A program made the translations under genes and the position numbers. DNA of 64,000 nucleotides, from the NCBI RefSeq assembly GCF_003751625.1, contig NZ_RJUL01000002.1:248001-312000 (forward strand), written 5' to 3'. Source of the DNA: Gallaecimonas pentaromativorans. GTDB taxonomy: Bacteria; Pseudomonadota; Gammaproteobacteria; Enterobacterales; Gallaecimonadaceae. Positions 27,076-37,089 of the stretch are shown one piece after another. Positions within the stretch are counted from its first letter, which is position 1, and every line of letters starts with the position of its first letter. A model generated the notes under the pieces. The model did not search any database. It saw only the letters and a list, made by a program, of their open reading frames with translations, and was not told the DNA's origin.

Positions 27076-29832
27076 GTGCGCAAAAGTCCTTTTGATCACC
27101 GTACTTACCGACACATCACCCTGGCCAACGGCCTGCCTGTACTGGTGGTTGAGGACGCCAAGAGCCACAGAGCCGCCGCTGCGGTTGCGGTGCGCGTGGG
27201 GCACTTTTTTGACCCGCCTCACCGCGAAGGCCTGGCCCATTTTGTGGAACATTTACTGTTCCTGGGTACTGATACGCACCCGGGGGACGGTGAGTATCAA
27301 AGTTTTATTCAGCGCGCCGGCGGCTACCATAACGCCTGGACCGGCACTGAGCATTCCAGCTACTTTTTTGACGTTCAGCCCAACCATTTTTCCGAGGCGC
27401 TGTGGCGATTCTCGCGGTTCTTCGTGTGCCCGCTGCTACAACCGGAATCGGTAGATAACGAGCGCCACGCCATCGAGGCCGAATATCGCCTCAAGCTGCA
27501 AGACGACACCCGCCGTCTCTATCAGGTGCACAAAGCGGTGGTTAACCCCGAGCACCCTTTTAGCAAGTTTTCGGTAGGTAACCTCGAAACCCTGGCTGGC
27601 GACCCGGTGGAGCTGGCCAGTGAGGCCCGCGCCCTTTATGAGCGCCACTACCACGCCGGTAACATGACCCTGGTGCTCTACGGCCCGCAGTCGGTAGCCG
27701 AGTTGTCGTCCTGGGCGCACAGTTACTTCTCAGACATCCGCCGCGGCGACAAAGTGCCGGCCTTTTGGGAAGGCACCCGCCTTTATCAAAACCTGCCGTT
27801 TCAAGTGTCGGCCAAACCGCTAAAAGATCAGCGTCGCCTTGCCATCAACTTCCCGCTGCCGTCGGTGCAAAGCGAATACCGGCAAAAGCCCCTGACCTTT
27901 ATCAGCCACCTGCTGGGCCATGAAGGGGAAGGCAGCCTGCTGGCCTATCTCAAGGATAAAAACTGGGTTGAGGCGCTGTCGGCCGGCGGCGGCATCAGCG
28001 GCAGTGGCTTTCGTGAATACACGGTGCAATTCCTGCTCACCCCCTTGGGCGAGCAGCACCAGGTAGAGATTGTCGAAGCCTTGTTCGCCATGCTCACCCT
28101 TATCAGAACAGAAGGGCTGGAAGGCTGGCGCTTTGCCGAGCGCCAACGCCTTGCCGAGCAATCCTTCCGGCTGATGGAAGTGACCGAACCCATGGATTAT
28201 TGCAGCCACCTGGCGGTCAACCTGCTGCAATACCCGCCCGATGACGTGCTCTACGGCGATTTTGTGATGAGCGACTTCAACCCGGAGCGCATTCGTTACT
28301 GGCTGGATTTTTTAACGCCAGACAACCTGCGCTTGGGCCTGGTTTCCCCCGATGTGGAAGGGGAAGCCGAAGCCCCCTGGTACCACACGCCCTTCTTTAC
28401 CCGGCCCATCAGCAAGGAATGGCTAAGCCGCTGGCACAGCCCTGCCCTGCTGCCCCAGTTGCATCTGCCGACCCCCAACCTGTTCTTGGGCGACGCCCCA
28501 GAGCCGGCGCCGCTTAAACAGGTTAAGCAGCGGCCCGATAAGGTCAGGGAAAGCCCTCACCTGCGGCTTTGGCACTGGCAGGACCCTGACTTCAGGTTGC
28601 CCAAGGGCCACCTTTATCTCGCCATGGAAAGCCCCCATGCCATGGCGAGCCCCAAACACATTGCCCTGACCCGGTTGTGGCTGGACATGGTGTCTGAATC
28701 CCTCACCGGTGAGCTTTACGACGCCGAGCTGGCTGGGCTCAGCTGGCAGCTCTATCCCCAGCAGGCCGGTATCACCTTGCAACTGGGGGGGATCCTTGGG
28801 CGCCAGCACCGACTGTTTAGCCACATCACTCAAAGGCTGCTGGACCAGCCGCCGCCGGAGCATACCCTGGACATGTGCCGTAAGGCATTGATCCGCCAAT
28901 ACCATTCCTTAAAGCAGCAAAAACCGGTGCAGCAGCTGCTGGCCGAGCTCACCCGACTGCTGCAACCCAGCCACCCCGGTTATGCCAGGCTGGCGCGGGA
29001 AATGGAGCAGCTCAGTTTTGAGGATCTGGTTAACCACCAGCAACAGGTCACCCAATCGCTTTTTGTCGAAGGCCTTGTCCACGGCAGTGCGCCGCGCGAG
29101 GAAGTAACGCCTTGGCTCGAAGAAGTCTTTGTCAGGGCGAGCGGCCAGGAGCCGGTGCGCAAGGTGCTGAGTCTTTATCAGCGCGGGCCGCTGCAGCGCA
29201 CCTACGCCGTTGAACACCCCGACTCGGCGCTGCTGGTGTTCTACCAAGGCCGCAGCGCCTCGGCCAGGGAGCACGTGTTTTTCATGCTGGCCCAGCAGGT
29301 GATGAGCGCCACCTATTTTGATGAGCTCAGAAACAAACAGCAGCTCGGCTACATGCTGGGGGTTAGCTTCTTCCCGATGCAGCGCCTGCCTGGCCTGCTG
29401 TTTTACGTGCAAAGCCCGGTGGCAGGCCCCGTACAATTGCTGGACGCCATCGACGACTTCATCAGCGACTTTTCCTTGCTGTTGCTGGGTCTGAGCCAAA
29501 GCCAGTGGCAAGCCACCCAGTCTGCCCTCTTGCACCAGCTCTACCAGCCGGATGCCACCCTGGCCGACCGTTCCAGTCGGTTGTGGCATGCCATAGGCCA
29601 AGGCGACCTGACCTTTGACTGGCGCCAGCGTCTGGCAGAAACAGTGAAAAACTTCAGCAAGACCGAGTTCATCAAAATGATGATGAAAAGGCTCAGGGCC
29701 AAGGCGGCCGACCGGCTGCTGCTGGCATCCGTTGGGCAGCAGCACCGCAACCTTGAGCCCCTTGAAGAAGGCCAATTCATCTGTGATGTCAGCCAATTCA
29801 AAAGCCAATCACGGCTCTATAAATCTGCTTGA
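27076..29832 (+). CDS. M16 insulinase-family zinc metallopeptidase
   Basis: A 918-residue protein starting at a GTG with AGGGG about five bases upstream. The inverted zinc motif HFVEH is at residues 55-59, with a downstream Glu in NERHAIEAEY. Its length and four-domain layout (active half, then the inactive half with ELRNKQQLGYMLGVSFFP) resemble pitrilysin/insulysin rather than short two-subunit M16B enzymes. Unlike E. coli protease III it shows no signal peptide, so it is probably cytoplasmic. The substrate is unknown. It is monocistronic. Confidence 0.9.
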   Translation: MRKSPFDHRTYRHITLANGLPVLVVEDAKSHRAAAAVAVRVGHFFDPPHREGLAHFVEHLLFLGTDTHPGDGEYQSFIQRAGGYHNAWTGTEHSSYFFDVQPNHFSEALWRFSRFFVCPLLQPESVDNERHAIEAEYRLKLQDDTRRLYQVHKAVVNPEHPFSKFSVGNLETLAGDPVELASEARALYERHYHAGNMTLVLYGPQSVAELSSWAHSYFSDIRRGDKVPAFWEGTRLYQNLPFQVSAKPLKDQRRLAINFPLPSVQSEYRQKPLTFISHLLGHEGEGSLLAYLKDKNWVEALSAGGGISGSGFREYTVQFLLTPLGEQHQVEIVEALFAMLTLIRTEGLEGWRFAERQRLAEQSFRLMEVTEPMDYCSHLAVNLLQYPPDDVLYGDFVMSDFNPERIRYWLDFLTPDNLRLGLVSPDVEGEAEAPWYHTPFFTRPISKEWLSRWHSPALLPQLHLPTPNLFLGDAPEPAPLKQVKQRPDKVRESPHLRLWHWQDPDFRLPKGHLYLAMESPHAMASPKHIALTRLWLDMVSESLTGELYDAELAGLSWQLYPQQAGITLQLGGILGRQHRLFSHITQRLLDQPPPEHTLDMCRKALIRQYHSLKQQKPVQQLLAELTRLLQPSHPGYARLAREMEQLSFEDLVNHQQQVTQSLFVEGLVHGSAPREEVTPWLEEVFVRASGQEPVRKVLSLYQRGPLQRTYAVEHPDSALLVFYQGRSASAREHVFFMLAQQVMSATYFDELRNKQQLGYMLGVSFFPMQRLPGLLFYVQSPVAGPVQLLDAIDDFISDFSLLLLGLSQSQWQATQSALLHQLYQPDATLADRSSRLWHAIGQGDLTFDWRQRLAETVKNFSKTEFIKMMMKRLRAKAADRLLLASVGQQHRNLEPLEEGQFICDVSQFKSQSRLYKSA

Positions 29833-29843
29833 AGTTGCCTTGT

Positions 29844-29879
29844 GACAAGCTGCCTGCCGTGCGCGAAGGGCGGCTTGTC
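29844..29879 (+). terminator. hairpin after the M16 peptidase gene
   Basis: GACAAGCTGCC pairs with GGCGGCTTGTC (one G-T wobble) around a 14-base loop, 12 bases after the stop. No T tract follows, so it is a stable 3' hairpin or a weak or rho-assisted terminator rather than a typical intrinsic one. Confidence 0.5.
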
Positions 29880-29998
29880 GCACCTTGAGTAGCAAAGTGT
29901 GCAATTGCGCCTTTTGCCTTCAAGATTAGATTTAACTCTTTGATGTACTACGATATAAAGGTCTCATAAACCTAATAAAAAGTTTGCCGGAACCCCGA

Positions 29999-32900
29999 AT
30001 GTCTCGCATTGCCTCAGGACTCTTCAGCGCATGCTTCCTCGTCCTATGCCTTCTCTCATGCCAGGCCAGTGCCTCTGACGCCCTTCCCACCGACTCCAAC
30101 TACTACCTCTACAAAACCATTACCAAGGCCGATGGCCTGTCGCAGCTGTCGGTGTTTGACATAAAAAAAGATCAGGATGGCTTTTACTGGTTAGCCACCG
30201 CCGGCGGCCTGTATCGGTTTGATGGTCTGAAACTGAAAAAATTCGAGTTCGGAAATGACGAATCAGACGAATCCGCTTCCCACTTCGCCAGATGCATCCA
30301 ATTAGATAATCAGGGTGGGCTCTGGGTCGGTACTCAGCGAGGGTTACTGTATAAAGAGCCACATAAGAATGCTGTTACAGCAATTCCCGCCTTTGCCGGA
30401 CAAATCATCTGGTCAGTTTTTGTATATAACGAGAACGAACTATTAATATCAACTCAGGATAGTTTGTGGCGTTATGATTACGTCACTCAACAGAAGAAGA
30501 AACTGTCAAGTTTTGGTAAGATCAAATCTGTTGTCCAGTCTCATGACACCCTTATTTTGGGTACCTTTTCTGAAGGGTTGGTCTCTCTAGATATGAGTTC
30601 TTATGCCAAGAAGAAAGTATCTTCTTTTGGCATTAAAATAAATAAAATTAAAGCATTTAACGACCATATCTATATTGCATCCAGCACTGGATTGTATAAA
30701 GTCGATGACAGTCTCGATGCTTCGCCCGCTTTAGCTTCGGGAAATGTGAATGACTTCATCGTACAGCAAGATGATATTATTCTCGCCAGAGACAATGGTA
30801 TATACAGCATAAAAGGCAATGCCGAGTATCAGATCTCCACAGGTAAGATATGGTCTTTAATTATCAATGACAGCCTTTTAATAGCAGGCACCCACACTGA
30901 TGGCCTTAAAGAGTATCAACGCTCACCTCAGGCGTTGAGCAATATTAATCTACCACCATCCCAGCAGCTGACCTATGTTGCAGATATCGGCGTATTGGAT
31001 AAAAGCATTTATTTTACTGACAATCTGCGCCACCTGTACGAATACAACAGACAGGATAAAAAAACTACTCTACTCAATAATTTAAAAGCCTCCAGCATTT
31101 TTTCATCTAATGAAACGCTTCTAATTTCGGATGAAAACAGCATAAACATTATAAATAAAGACAAGGGAGTGACAGTAGTAAATCACAAAAACAAGGTTCT
31201 TGAAGCCGATCATGATCAATACTGGTACATACTGGATGAAAATAATAACCTTTATAAGATTGACAACGACAAGTTGATATTTTTAAAAAGTCTCAGCACT
31301 TGTAATTTTGGATATCCAAATCTATTAAAAATACGTACTAACGACATTTTCGTTGGTGGCGATGCTGGCCTGTGTAAATTCGTTCTTAATAGTCCATTTT
31401 TTAAGAAAATATCTGACCAATGGACCAAGTCAGAACTGACAATTAACGACACCCCTATATTCCTCAATAAAAAAGGACAAGGTGTTGATGAAAATGGCAC
31501 TATTAGGTTCGATCTTAATCTAGAAAGAGGAGAAGATGCCTATTCTTTCGCTGAGGTAAGAATAGACAATCACCTCTACATCATTTCATCAACATCTAAA
31601 GGCATCCGGATTTATAAATATGTCAATGCCAAACCGACGTTATTGGACATTTTTGACTCTCGCTATCGGATATTAAGCGAGTATGTCGCCGGTTCGGTAT
31701 CGACTACAACGTCAGGACTGGCATTTTTCGGTGGTGTAGGTGGCATCTCAGCTATCGACGTAAGCAAGCTGAATGAGCAAAACTACAGTGGCAACATTCT
31801 AACGTCAGGTATCAAGATATATAACGAGCCAAAGCCGGCCTTGCAAGAGCAGTTCGCAGAGAAAAAAAGTATCACTTTAGAGAGCTATCAATATCCCCTT
31901 AGCGTGGCGGTATCACTGCTGGATTACCCCTTTCCGGGCAGAGCCAAACTTCAATACAGACTGTCCAGCTATGGTGACAACTGGTACAACTTCGACGGCT
32001 CAAGTTCAATTACCCTAAGCAGGTTGGACTCGGGCCTTTATGAAATTAACTTCAGGGCGTTAGATAAATCCAAAGTCATTGCCACGTCGCCACAATACTC
32101 AATCAACATCCTACCGCCCTGGTGGCGTAGTAACATGGCATTTTTCCTGTACTCTCTTTTTATTCTGGGCGTTATCATTCATGTGATGTCGATCATCAAC
32201 AATCGCCGCCAGCAACACGTCAAATTGATTGAAAGCGAAGAACGGCTAAAGCTGGCACTCTGGGGCAGTGGTGACGAACTCTGGGACTGGGATATAAAAA
32301 GTGGAAATATCTACCGCTCCAACATCTGGAATGATTTCTTACTCCCCGAAGACGGCTTTAGAAGTAAAGATAACCAGAGCAATATTTACCCAAAAGATCT
32401 AGAGAGGGTAAAAAGCACTCTGCAGGCCTGCCTTTCTGGTGAAAAAGAAGAGTTTGAAGTGGCATACCGGGTTCATGACAAGACCATGAACTGGGTTTGG
32501 GTTCTGGACAGAGGGCGAGTAGTCGAACACGATGACAATGGCCTACCGGGCCGTATGACTGGCACCTTGAAAAACATCTCTCACTTAAAGAAAACCGAAG
32601 AGATGCTCAAACTGCTAGCGACCTCTTTTAAGAATATTTCTGATGCAATATGCATCGTGGATCAAGATTTTGTAATTCTGGATATCAACGATTCGTTTAC
32701 CACCATTACTGGGCAAAGCCGTGAGGAGGCGGTGGGGCAAACTTGGAACTTCTCGCTCTACAACGATAGCTTTATTGAGCAGGTTAAGCAGACCCTAGAC
32801 CGGGCAGGTCGCTGGCATGATGAAATCGAAGCCAAGCGCAAAAATGGTGTTATTTATCCCATCGAGATCACCATTGATAAAGTGTTCGATGAGGAAAAGG

Positions 32901-34276
32901 ATTCCTACAACTTCGTTGCCGTATTCTCCGATATTTCCGAGCGAAAAGAGAAAGAAAAAGAACTGGAGAGACTGACTAACACCGATACCCTAACCGGCCT
33001 GCCTAACCGCAGTTTCTTTATGAGTACCCTGGACCGCCAGGTGAGAAAGGGCCAGCACTTTGCCCTGCTGCTACTGGATTTGAATAACTTCAAGCAGATT
33101 AATGATTCGCTTGGCCATCAGCTAGGCGATCTGCTGCTCATCGAAGTCGCAGAGCGGTTGCAAAAAGTCATGCAGAGCAATCATACCCTGTATCGCTTGG
33201 GTGGTGATGAGTTTGCGGTCATCATCGATAGCTTCAATAAGTTGGACGACCTCACCAGGCTGTCAGCCGAGCTACACCAGCAGTTACTCACGCCCTTCAA
33301 TTTGCTGGGTGAAGAGCTCACCATGTCTTGTGCTATTGGAGCGGTACTTTATCCCGACGACGGTTTAAGCCCTGAGCACCTGCTGCGTAATGCTGACGCC
33401 GCCATGTATCACGCCAAACATGAAGGCAGCGAGACTTGCCAGTTTTTCTCCTCGTCCATGAACGAGCAAGCCAGCGCCCGCCTAGCCATTGAAAACCGGA
33501 TCCGCAAAGCCTTAAGAGAAGATCTCTTTAGCGTTTACTATCAGCCCAAAGTCGAAACCTTAACCGGTCGCTGCACCGGCGCCGAAGCGCTGCTGCGTTT
33601 ACCTGATGGTAAAGGGGGATTTATTTCTCCTGTGGAATTTATCCCCATAGCCGAAGAAAGCGGCCTGATTTTGGATGTGGGCAATTGGGTGCTGGAAGCC
33701 AGTTGTAAGCAGGTGAAGGTCTGGCATGAGCAGGGTATTTTCCCTGGCCGTATCGCCATTAACTTGTCAGCAAGGCAATTTCGCCACAGTGATTTAGTGG
33801 CGCAAATCGACAAGGTGTTGGCAGAGACGCAACTACCCGCCCATGTACTGGAAATGGAAATCACCGAGAGCACCATGATGGAAGACCCCATCCGTGCCAT
33901 CGCCGTCATGGAAAGGCTTCGCTCGCGCAATATCACCCTGGCCATGGATGATTTCGGAACAGGTTATTCATCACTGTCAAACCTCCGTCAATTCCCGGTC
34001 ACCAGCGTCAAAATCGACCGTGCTTTTGTCAAAGATTTGACATCTGACCAAGGTGCCAAGAACCTGACCGGCGCCATTATTTCCCTTGCCGACAGCCTGG
34101 CACTGCATGTGGTAGCAGAAGGAGTGGAAACAGCGGAACAACTGGCCATTTTGAAAGACCTCAATTGCCCGACTTGCCAGGGTTTCTTATTCGGCAGGCC
34201 GGTACCCGCCAGAGAATTTGAAGAACTGGTCACAAGAAATGGGGGCATGTTGGGGCCAGAAAACACAATCAACTGA
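29999..34276 (+). CDS. large Reg_prop/Y_Y_Y-PAS-GGDEF-EAL sensor protein (c-di-GMP turnover)
   Basis: A 1425-residue protein from the ATG at 29999. Residues 1-28 are a signal peptide. About 30-620 are periplasmic beta-propeller repeats of the Reg_prop type (DQDGFYWLATAGGLYRFDG, LDNQGGLWVGTQRGL), and about 640-700 a Y_Y_Y domain (YRLSSYGDNWYNFDG). A transmembrane helix lies at about 712-733. Two PAS domains (about 749 and 868) follow, then GGDEF (GGDEF intact at about 1067) and EAL (EALLRL at about 1194, DDFGTGYSS, AEGVETAEQ). The key residues of both catalytic domains are present, so it could make or degrade c-di-GMP in response to a periplasmic ligand. The periplasmic half is markedly AT-richer than its neighbours. 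Confidence 0.92.
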   Translation: MSRIASGLFSACFLVLCLLSCQASASDALPTDSNYYLYKTITKADGLSQLSVFDIKKDQDGFYWLATAGGLYRFDGLKLKKFEFGNDESDESASHFARCIQLDNQGGLWVGTQRGLLYKEPHKNAVTAIPAFAGQIIWSVFVYNENELLISTQDSLWRYDYVTQQKKKLSSFGKIKSVVQSHDTLILGTFSEGLVSLDMSSYAKKKVSSFGIKINKIKAFNDHIYIASSTGLYKVDDSLDASPALASGNVNDFIVQQDDIILARDNGIYSIKGNAEYQISTGKIWSLIINDSLLIAGTHTDGLKEYQRSPQALSNINLPPSQQLTYVADIGVLDKSIYFTDNLRHLYEYNRQDKKTTLLNNLKASSIFSSNETLLISDENSINIINKDKGVTVVNHKNKVLEADHDQYWYILDENNNLYKIDNDKLIFLKSLSTCNFGYPNLLKIRTNDIFVGGDAGLCKFVLNSPFFKKISDQWTKSELTINDTPIFLNKKGQGVDENGTIRFDLNLERGEDAYSFAEVRIDNHLYIISSTSKGIRIYKYVNAKPTLLDIFDSRYRILSEYVAGSVSTTTSGLAFFGGVGGISAIDVSKLNEQNYSGNILTSGIKIYNEPKPALQEQFAEKKSITLESYQYPLSVAVSLLDYPFPGRAKLQYRLSSYGDNWYNFDGSSSITLSRLDSGLYEINFRALDKSKVIATSPQYSINILPPWWRSNMAFFLYSLFILGVIIHVMSIINNRRQQHVKLIESEERLKLALWGSGDELWDWDIKSGNIYRSNIWNDFLLPEDGFRSKDNQSNIYPKDLERVKSTLQACLSGEKEEFEVAYRVHDKTMNWVWVLDRGRVVEHDDNGLPGRMTGTLKNISHLKKTEEMLKLLATSFKNISDAICIVDQDFVILDINDSFTTITGQSREEAVGQTWNFSLYNDSFIEQVKQTLDRAGRWHDEIEAKRKNGVIYPIEITIDKVFDEEKDSYNFVAVFSDISERKEKEKELERLTNTDTLTGLPNRSFFMSTLDRQVRKGQHFALLLLDLNNFKQINDSLGHQLGDLLLIEVAERLQKVMQSNHTLYRLGGDEFAVIIDSFNKLDDLTRLSAELHQQLLTPFNLLGEELTMSCAIGAVLYPDDGLSPEHLLRNADAAMYHAKHEGSETCQFFSSSMNEQASARLAIENRIRKALREDLFSVYYQPKVETLTGRCTGAEALLRLPDGKGGFISPVEFIPIAEESGLILDVGNWVLEASCKQVKVWHEQGIFPGRIAINLSARQFRHSDLVAQIDKVLAETQLPAHVLEMEITESTMMEDPIRAIAVMERLRSRNITLAMDDFGTGYSSLSNLRQFPVTSVKIDRAFVKDLTSDQGAKNLTGAIISLADSLALHVVAEGVETAEQLAILKDLNCPTCQGFLFGRPVPAREFEELVTRNGGMLGPENTIN

Positions 34277-34288
34277 AACTAAAAAAGT

Positions 34289-34304
34289 TGGCACGTAACC
34301 TGCT
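34289..34304 (+). promoter_or_regulatory. sigma-54 (RpoN) promoter
   Basis: TGGCACGTAACCTGCT matches the RpoN consensus TGGCACG-N4-TTGCW at every fixed position except one (C for the first T). The GG (34290-34291) and GC (34302-34303) have the exact -24/-12 spacing. It lies 12 bases after the stop of the sensor gene and about 50 bases before a small ORF with a good SD; transcription would start near 34315. No activator site is identified. Confidence 0.65.
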
Positions 34305-34353
34305 TTAGATAAAAGGCAAAACCTTGAGTCCTAATCTTAATGAGGAATGTCTT

Positions 34354-34476
34354 ATGTTTACTGCTACTTTGCTTGCCACAGTTCTGAACTTCTTCGCTCC
34401 CAGCACGGCTTCTGTCGACGCTACCGTAACTGCAGCCCCGGTTACCGTGCTGATCGATGACCAAGTAGAAATGTAA
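34354..34476 (+). CDS. 40-residue small hydrophobic peptide
   Basis: MFTATLLATVLNFFAPSTAS begins a 40-residue protein ending in DDQVEM. The ATG has GAGGA seven bases upstream. The first 20 residues are hydrophobic, like a short membrane segment or signal peptide; the rest is Val/Thr/Ala-rich with an acidic tail. No family is recognised. It sits between a sigma-54 promoter and a terminator, which supports its being a real small gene. Confidence 0.5.
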   Translation: MFTATLLATVLNFFAPSTASVDATVTAAPVTVLIDDQVEM

Positions 34477-34481
34477 ACATC

Positions 34482-34598
34482 ATGTCTACCCTGCTGAAAA
34501 GGCTTTTTGGCCATCATCAAAAACGGCAGGTAAAGCTCCCAAAGGGACTTGAGACTTTACGTCTCACCGTGACTCCCGCCAATAAATGGTGGGCATGA
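34482..34598 (+). CDS. 38-residue small basic peptide
   Basis: Five bases after the 40-residue ORF, an ATG opens a 38-residue frame starting MSTLLKRLFGHHQKRQVKLP and ending NKWWA. It is basic with an amphipathic N-terminus. There is no clear SD, so translation would have to be coupled to the first ORF. Its stop codon touches the terminator hairpin. It could be the second gene of a mini-operon, or chance. Confidence 0.35.
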   Translation: MSTLLKRLFGHHQKRQVKLPKGLETLRLTVTPANKWWA

Positions 34599-34624
34599 AA
34601 AAAGGCGCTCATTGAGCGCCTTTT
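34598..34624. terminator. terminator of the sigma-54 mini-transcript and the convergent small membrane gene
   Basis: AAAAGGCGCTC / GAGCGCCTTTT with an ATT loop, flanked by A and T tracts, works in both directions between 34598 and the stop at 34633. Confidence 0.88.
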
Positions 34625-34632
34625 CTTTTATG

Positions 34633-34833
34633 TTATGCCCTAAAGGCCACACCGCCATAGCCGCAGACCTGATGCATCCACAGTTGCTTTTTTAACTGTA
34701 ACAACGGCCACAGCACCGGACCAAAGACCAGCCCGCCAAACGCCCATTGGCGCGGCGTCAGGCCCCCTTTGAGGGCATCAACATAGAAGAAGAAGGCACA
34801 AAAAAGCGATACGAAGGGAATGAACAACAACAT
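34633..34833 (-). CDS. small membrane protein of unknown function
   Basis: A 66-residue protein from the ATG at 34833 (GAGAGG nine bases upstream); an ATG 33 bases earlier is also in frame. It has two hydrophobic stretches (MLLFIPFVSLFCAFFFYV and FGGLVFGPVLWPLLQL) separated by KGGLTPRQW and ends LWMHQVCGYGGVAFRA. No family recognised. It is convergent with the mini-transcript and upstream of the fadJ terminator region. Confidence 0.6.
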   Translation of the reverse strand: MLLFIPFVSLFCAFFFYVDALKGGLTPRQWAFGGLVFGPVLWPLLQLKKQLWMHQVCGYGGVAFRA

Positions 34834-34888
34834 CGACAACCACCTCTCAAAGCGAGGGGCTAGCATACCATGATGGCGTTTTTATGAC

Positions 34889-34914
34889 CAAAAAAAGAGG
34901 GGCAAGCCCCTCTT
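34889..34914 (-). terminator. terminator of fadIJ
   Basis: The nine-bp stem AAGAGGGGC / GCCCCTCTT with an AA loop is followed on the minus strand by seven T. It lies 25 bases beyond the fadJ stop. Confidence 0.88.
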
Positions 34915-34938
34915 CGTTAACTGTCGGCAGGTTAGCCA

Positions 34939-37089
34939 TTAATCCTGATAGAAACGGGTCCCTTCTTCGGCCATCTTCACCAGCAGCGGGCTAGGCGCAA
35001 AGCGCTCGCCATACTGGCCTTCAAAGGTCTTGAGCTTGGCTACAACCGCTTTGGCACCCAGCTTGTCCATGTAGCGGAACGGGCCGCCCAGGAAAGGCGG
35101 GAAGCCGATACCGAAGATGGCGCCAATGTCGCCGTCACGGGCGCTTTGGATGATGCCTTCGTCCAGGCAGCGCGCCGCTTCGTTGAGCATCTGCATCAAG
35201 GTGCGCTCCACCAGGGTGGTGCTGTCGAGCCTACCTGAAGGGCTAACCCCCAAAACGCCGTACACCGACTCGTCCACCGGTTTTTTCGGCAGCTTTTTCA
35301 GCGGGTTCCAGGATTTGGGCAGATCCTTGTAGAGGTAAAAGCCCTTCAGGGATTTCTTGCCCTTGCGGCCATCAGCCAGCAGCTTGTCAAAGGCTTGAGG
35401 GGCCTGGAAGCGGCTACCCAGCTCTTTTTCAAGGATGGGGGCGATTTTGGCGCCCACGTCGATACCCACTTCGTCCAGCAAGGTAATGGGGCCTACGGGC
35501 ATCCCGAAACCGGTCAGGGCTTTGTCCAGCTTTTCAACCGGCTCCCCTTCCATCACCAGGAACGCCGCTTCGTTCATGTACAAACCGAGGATCCTGTTGA
35601 CATAAAAGCCGGCGCCGTCTTTGACCACGATGGGGGTTTTGCCCTGGCGACGGGCAAAAGCCACGGTGGTGGCGATGGTTTGGGGCGAGGTTTTGTCGTG
35701 AGCGATGATCTCGGCGAGCGGCATTTTGTCCACCGGCGAGAAATAATGCAGGCCAATCACGTTTTCCGGGCGCGCAGCTGCAGCAGCGATTTGACCGATG
35801 GGCAGGGAGGAAGTGTTGGAGGCAAAAATGGTTTCAGGGTGGCAATATTTTTCCACGTCTTTGACCATCTGGTGCTTGAGGTCCAAGTCTTCAAACACCG
35901 CTTCCACCACCAGATCCACATCGTGAAAACCACGGTACTGGGTGTCGCCGCTTAGCATCATCATCTGCTTTTGGGCTTCGCTCTTGCGAAGGTGGCGACG
36001 CTTGACCTTCTTCATCAGCAGGTCATAGCTGTACTTGTAGGCGTGGCTGATACCTTGCTCGGAAATGTCCTTGATACGGGTAGGAATGCCGGCCTTGGTC
36101 ACGGTGACATTGGCAATACCGCCGCCCATCAGGCCGCCGCCAAGAACCGCCGCCTTAGTGACCTTCTGGGGTTTAACGCCCTCGGCGCCGGTTTCCTTTT
36201 TCATTTGGGTGGTGGCGAAGAACAAGCCGCGCAGCTGCTTGCTCTCGGGGGTTTTTACCAGCTCACCAAAGTTTTTGGCTTCCACTGCCAGGCCTGCGGC
36301 CATGCCGTCGGTCATGCCGATGCGCACGCACTCGAGGATCTTAAGCGGCGCCGGGTAATGGCCCCCGGTCTTTTTCACCACCGCCTTGTGGGCCTGATCG
36401 AAGACGATATTACGGCCAACGCCGTTGTCTTCCAGCAGTTTGTCCTTGATGGACTTTTTCGGGTCGTGAGCCGGCTTGCCCTTTTTGGCAAGCTCAATGG
36501 CCACTTCCAGCAGCACCGACTTGGGCACCACGTCGTCCACCAGGCCAGCCTTAAGGGCTTGCTTGGCGCGCAGCTGTTTGCCGGTCAGCATCATATCCAG
36601 GGCTTTTTGAATACCCACCAGGCGCGGCAAGCGCTGGGTGCCACCGGAGCCCGGCAGCAGGCCCAGCTGCACTTCCGGCAGGCCAAGGGCGGTTTTGTCC
36701 CAGTCGGTAGCCACCCGGCCATGGCAAGCCATGGCCAGCTCCAAACCGCCGCCCAGGCAAGGGCCGTGGATGGCGGCGATCACCGGCATTTTCAGGGCTT
36801 CAATCTCGGCGCAAATGGCATGGCCGGCCTTGGCCAGGGCTTCGGCGTCCTGGCTGGTCTGGCACTGGTCAAGCATGGTGATGTCGGCGCCGGCGATAAA
36901 GGAGCCTTCCTTGCCGGAGGTCAGCACCAGGCCCTTGATGGCGCTGTCGTGCCGCACATCGTCAAGAATGGCGCGAATTTCCTCGGCAAAGGCGGCCTTA
37001 AGGGTGTTCATGGTCTCGCCGGGCACATCCATGCAGATGATAGCGATGCCGTCTTCGCGGCGCTCCAGGGTAAAGGTTGTTGCAGTCAT
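34939..37089 (-). CDS. fadJ: fatty acid oxidation complex alpha subunit FadJ
   Basis: A 716-residue trifunctional protein (E. coli FadJ 714). The N-terminal part is enoyl-CoA hydratase/isomerase ([46 protein letters not shown]). From about residue 310 comes the 3-hydroxyacyl-CoA dehydrogenase ([17 protein letters not shown]), with the catalytic His in [14 protein letters not shown]. It acts with FadI in beta-oxidation. The start overlaps the fadI stop by one base. Confidence 0.95.
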   Translation of the reverse strand: MTATTFTLERREDGIAIICMDVPGETMNTLKAAFAEEIRAILDDVRHDSAIKGLVLTSGKEGSFIAGADITMLDQCQTSQDAEALAKAGHAICAEIEALKMPVIAAIHGPCLGGGLELAMACHGRVATDWDKTALGLPEVQLGLLPGSGGTQRLPRLVGIQKALDMMLTGKQLRAKQALKAGLVDDVVPKSVLLEVAIELAKKGKPAHDPKKSIKDKLLEDNGVGRNIVFDQAHKAVVKKTGGHYPAPLKILECVRIGMTDGMAAGLAVEAKNFGELVKTPESKQLRGLFFATTQMKKETGAEGVKPQKVTKAAVLGGGLMGGGIANVTVTKAGIPTRIKDISEQGISHAYKYSYDLLMKKVKRRHLRKSEAQKQMMMLSGDTQYRGFHDVDLVVEAVFEDLDLKHQMVKDVEKYCHPETIFASNTSSLPIGQIAAAAARPENVIGLHYFSPVDKMPLAEIIAHDKTSPQTIATTVAFARRQGKTPIVVKDGAGFYVNRILGLYMNEAAFLVMEGEPVEKLDKALTGFGMPVGPITLLDEVGIDVGAKIAPILEKELGSRFQAPQAFDKLLADGRKGKKSLKGFYLYKDLPKSWNPLKKLPKKPVDESVYGVLGVSPSGRLDSTTLVERTLMQMLNEAARCLDEGIIQSARDGDIGAIFGIGFPPFLGGPFRYMDKLGAKAVVAKLKTFEGQYGERFAPSPLLVKMAEEGTRFYQD

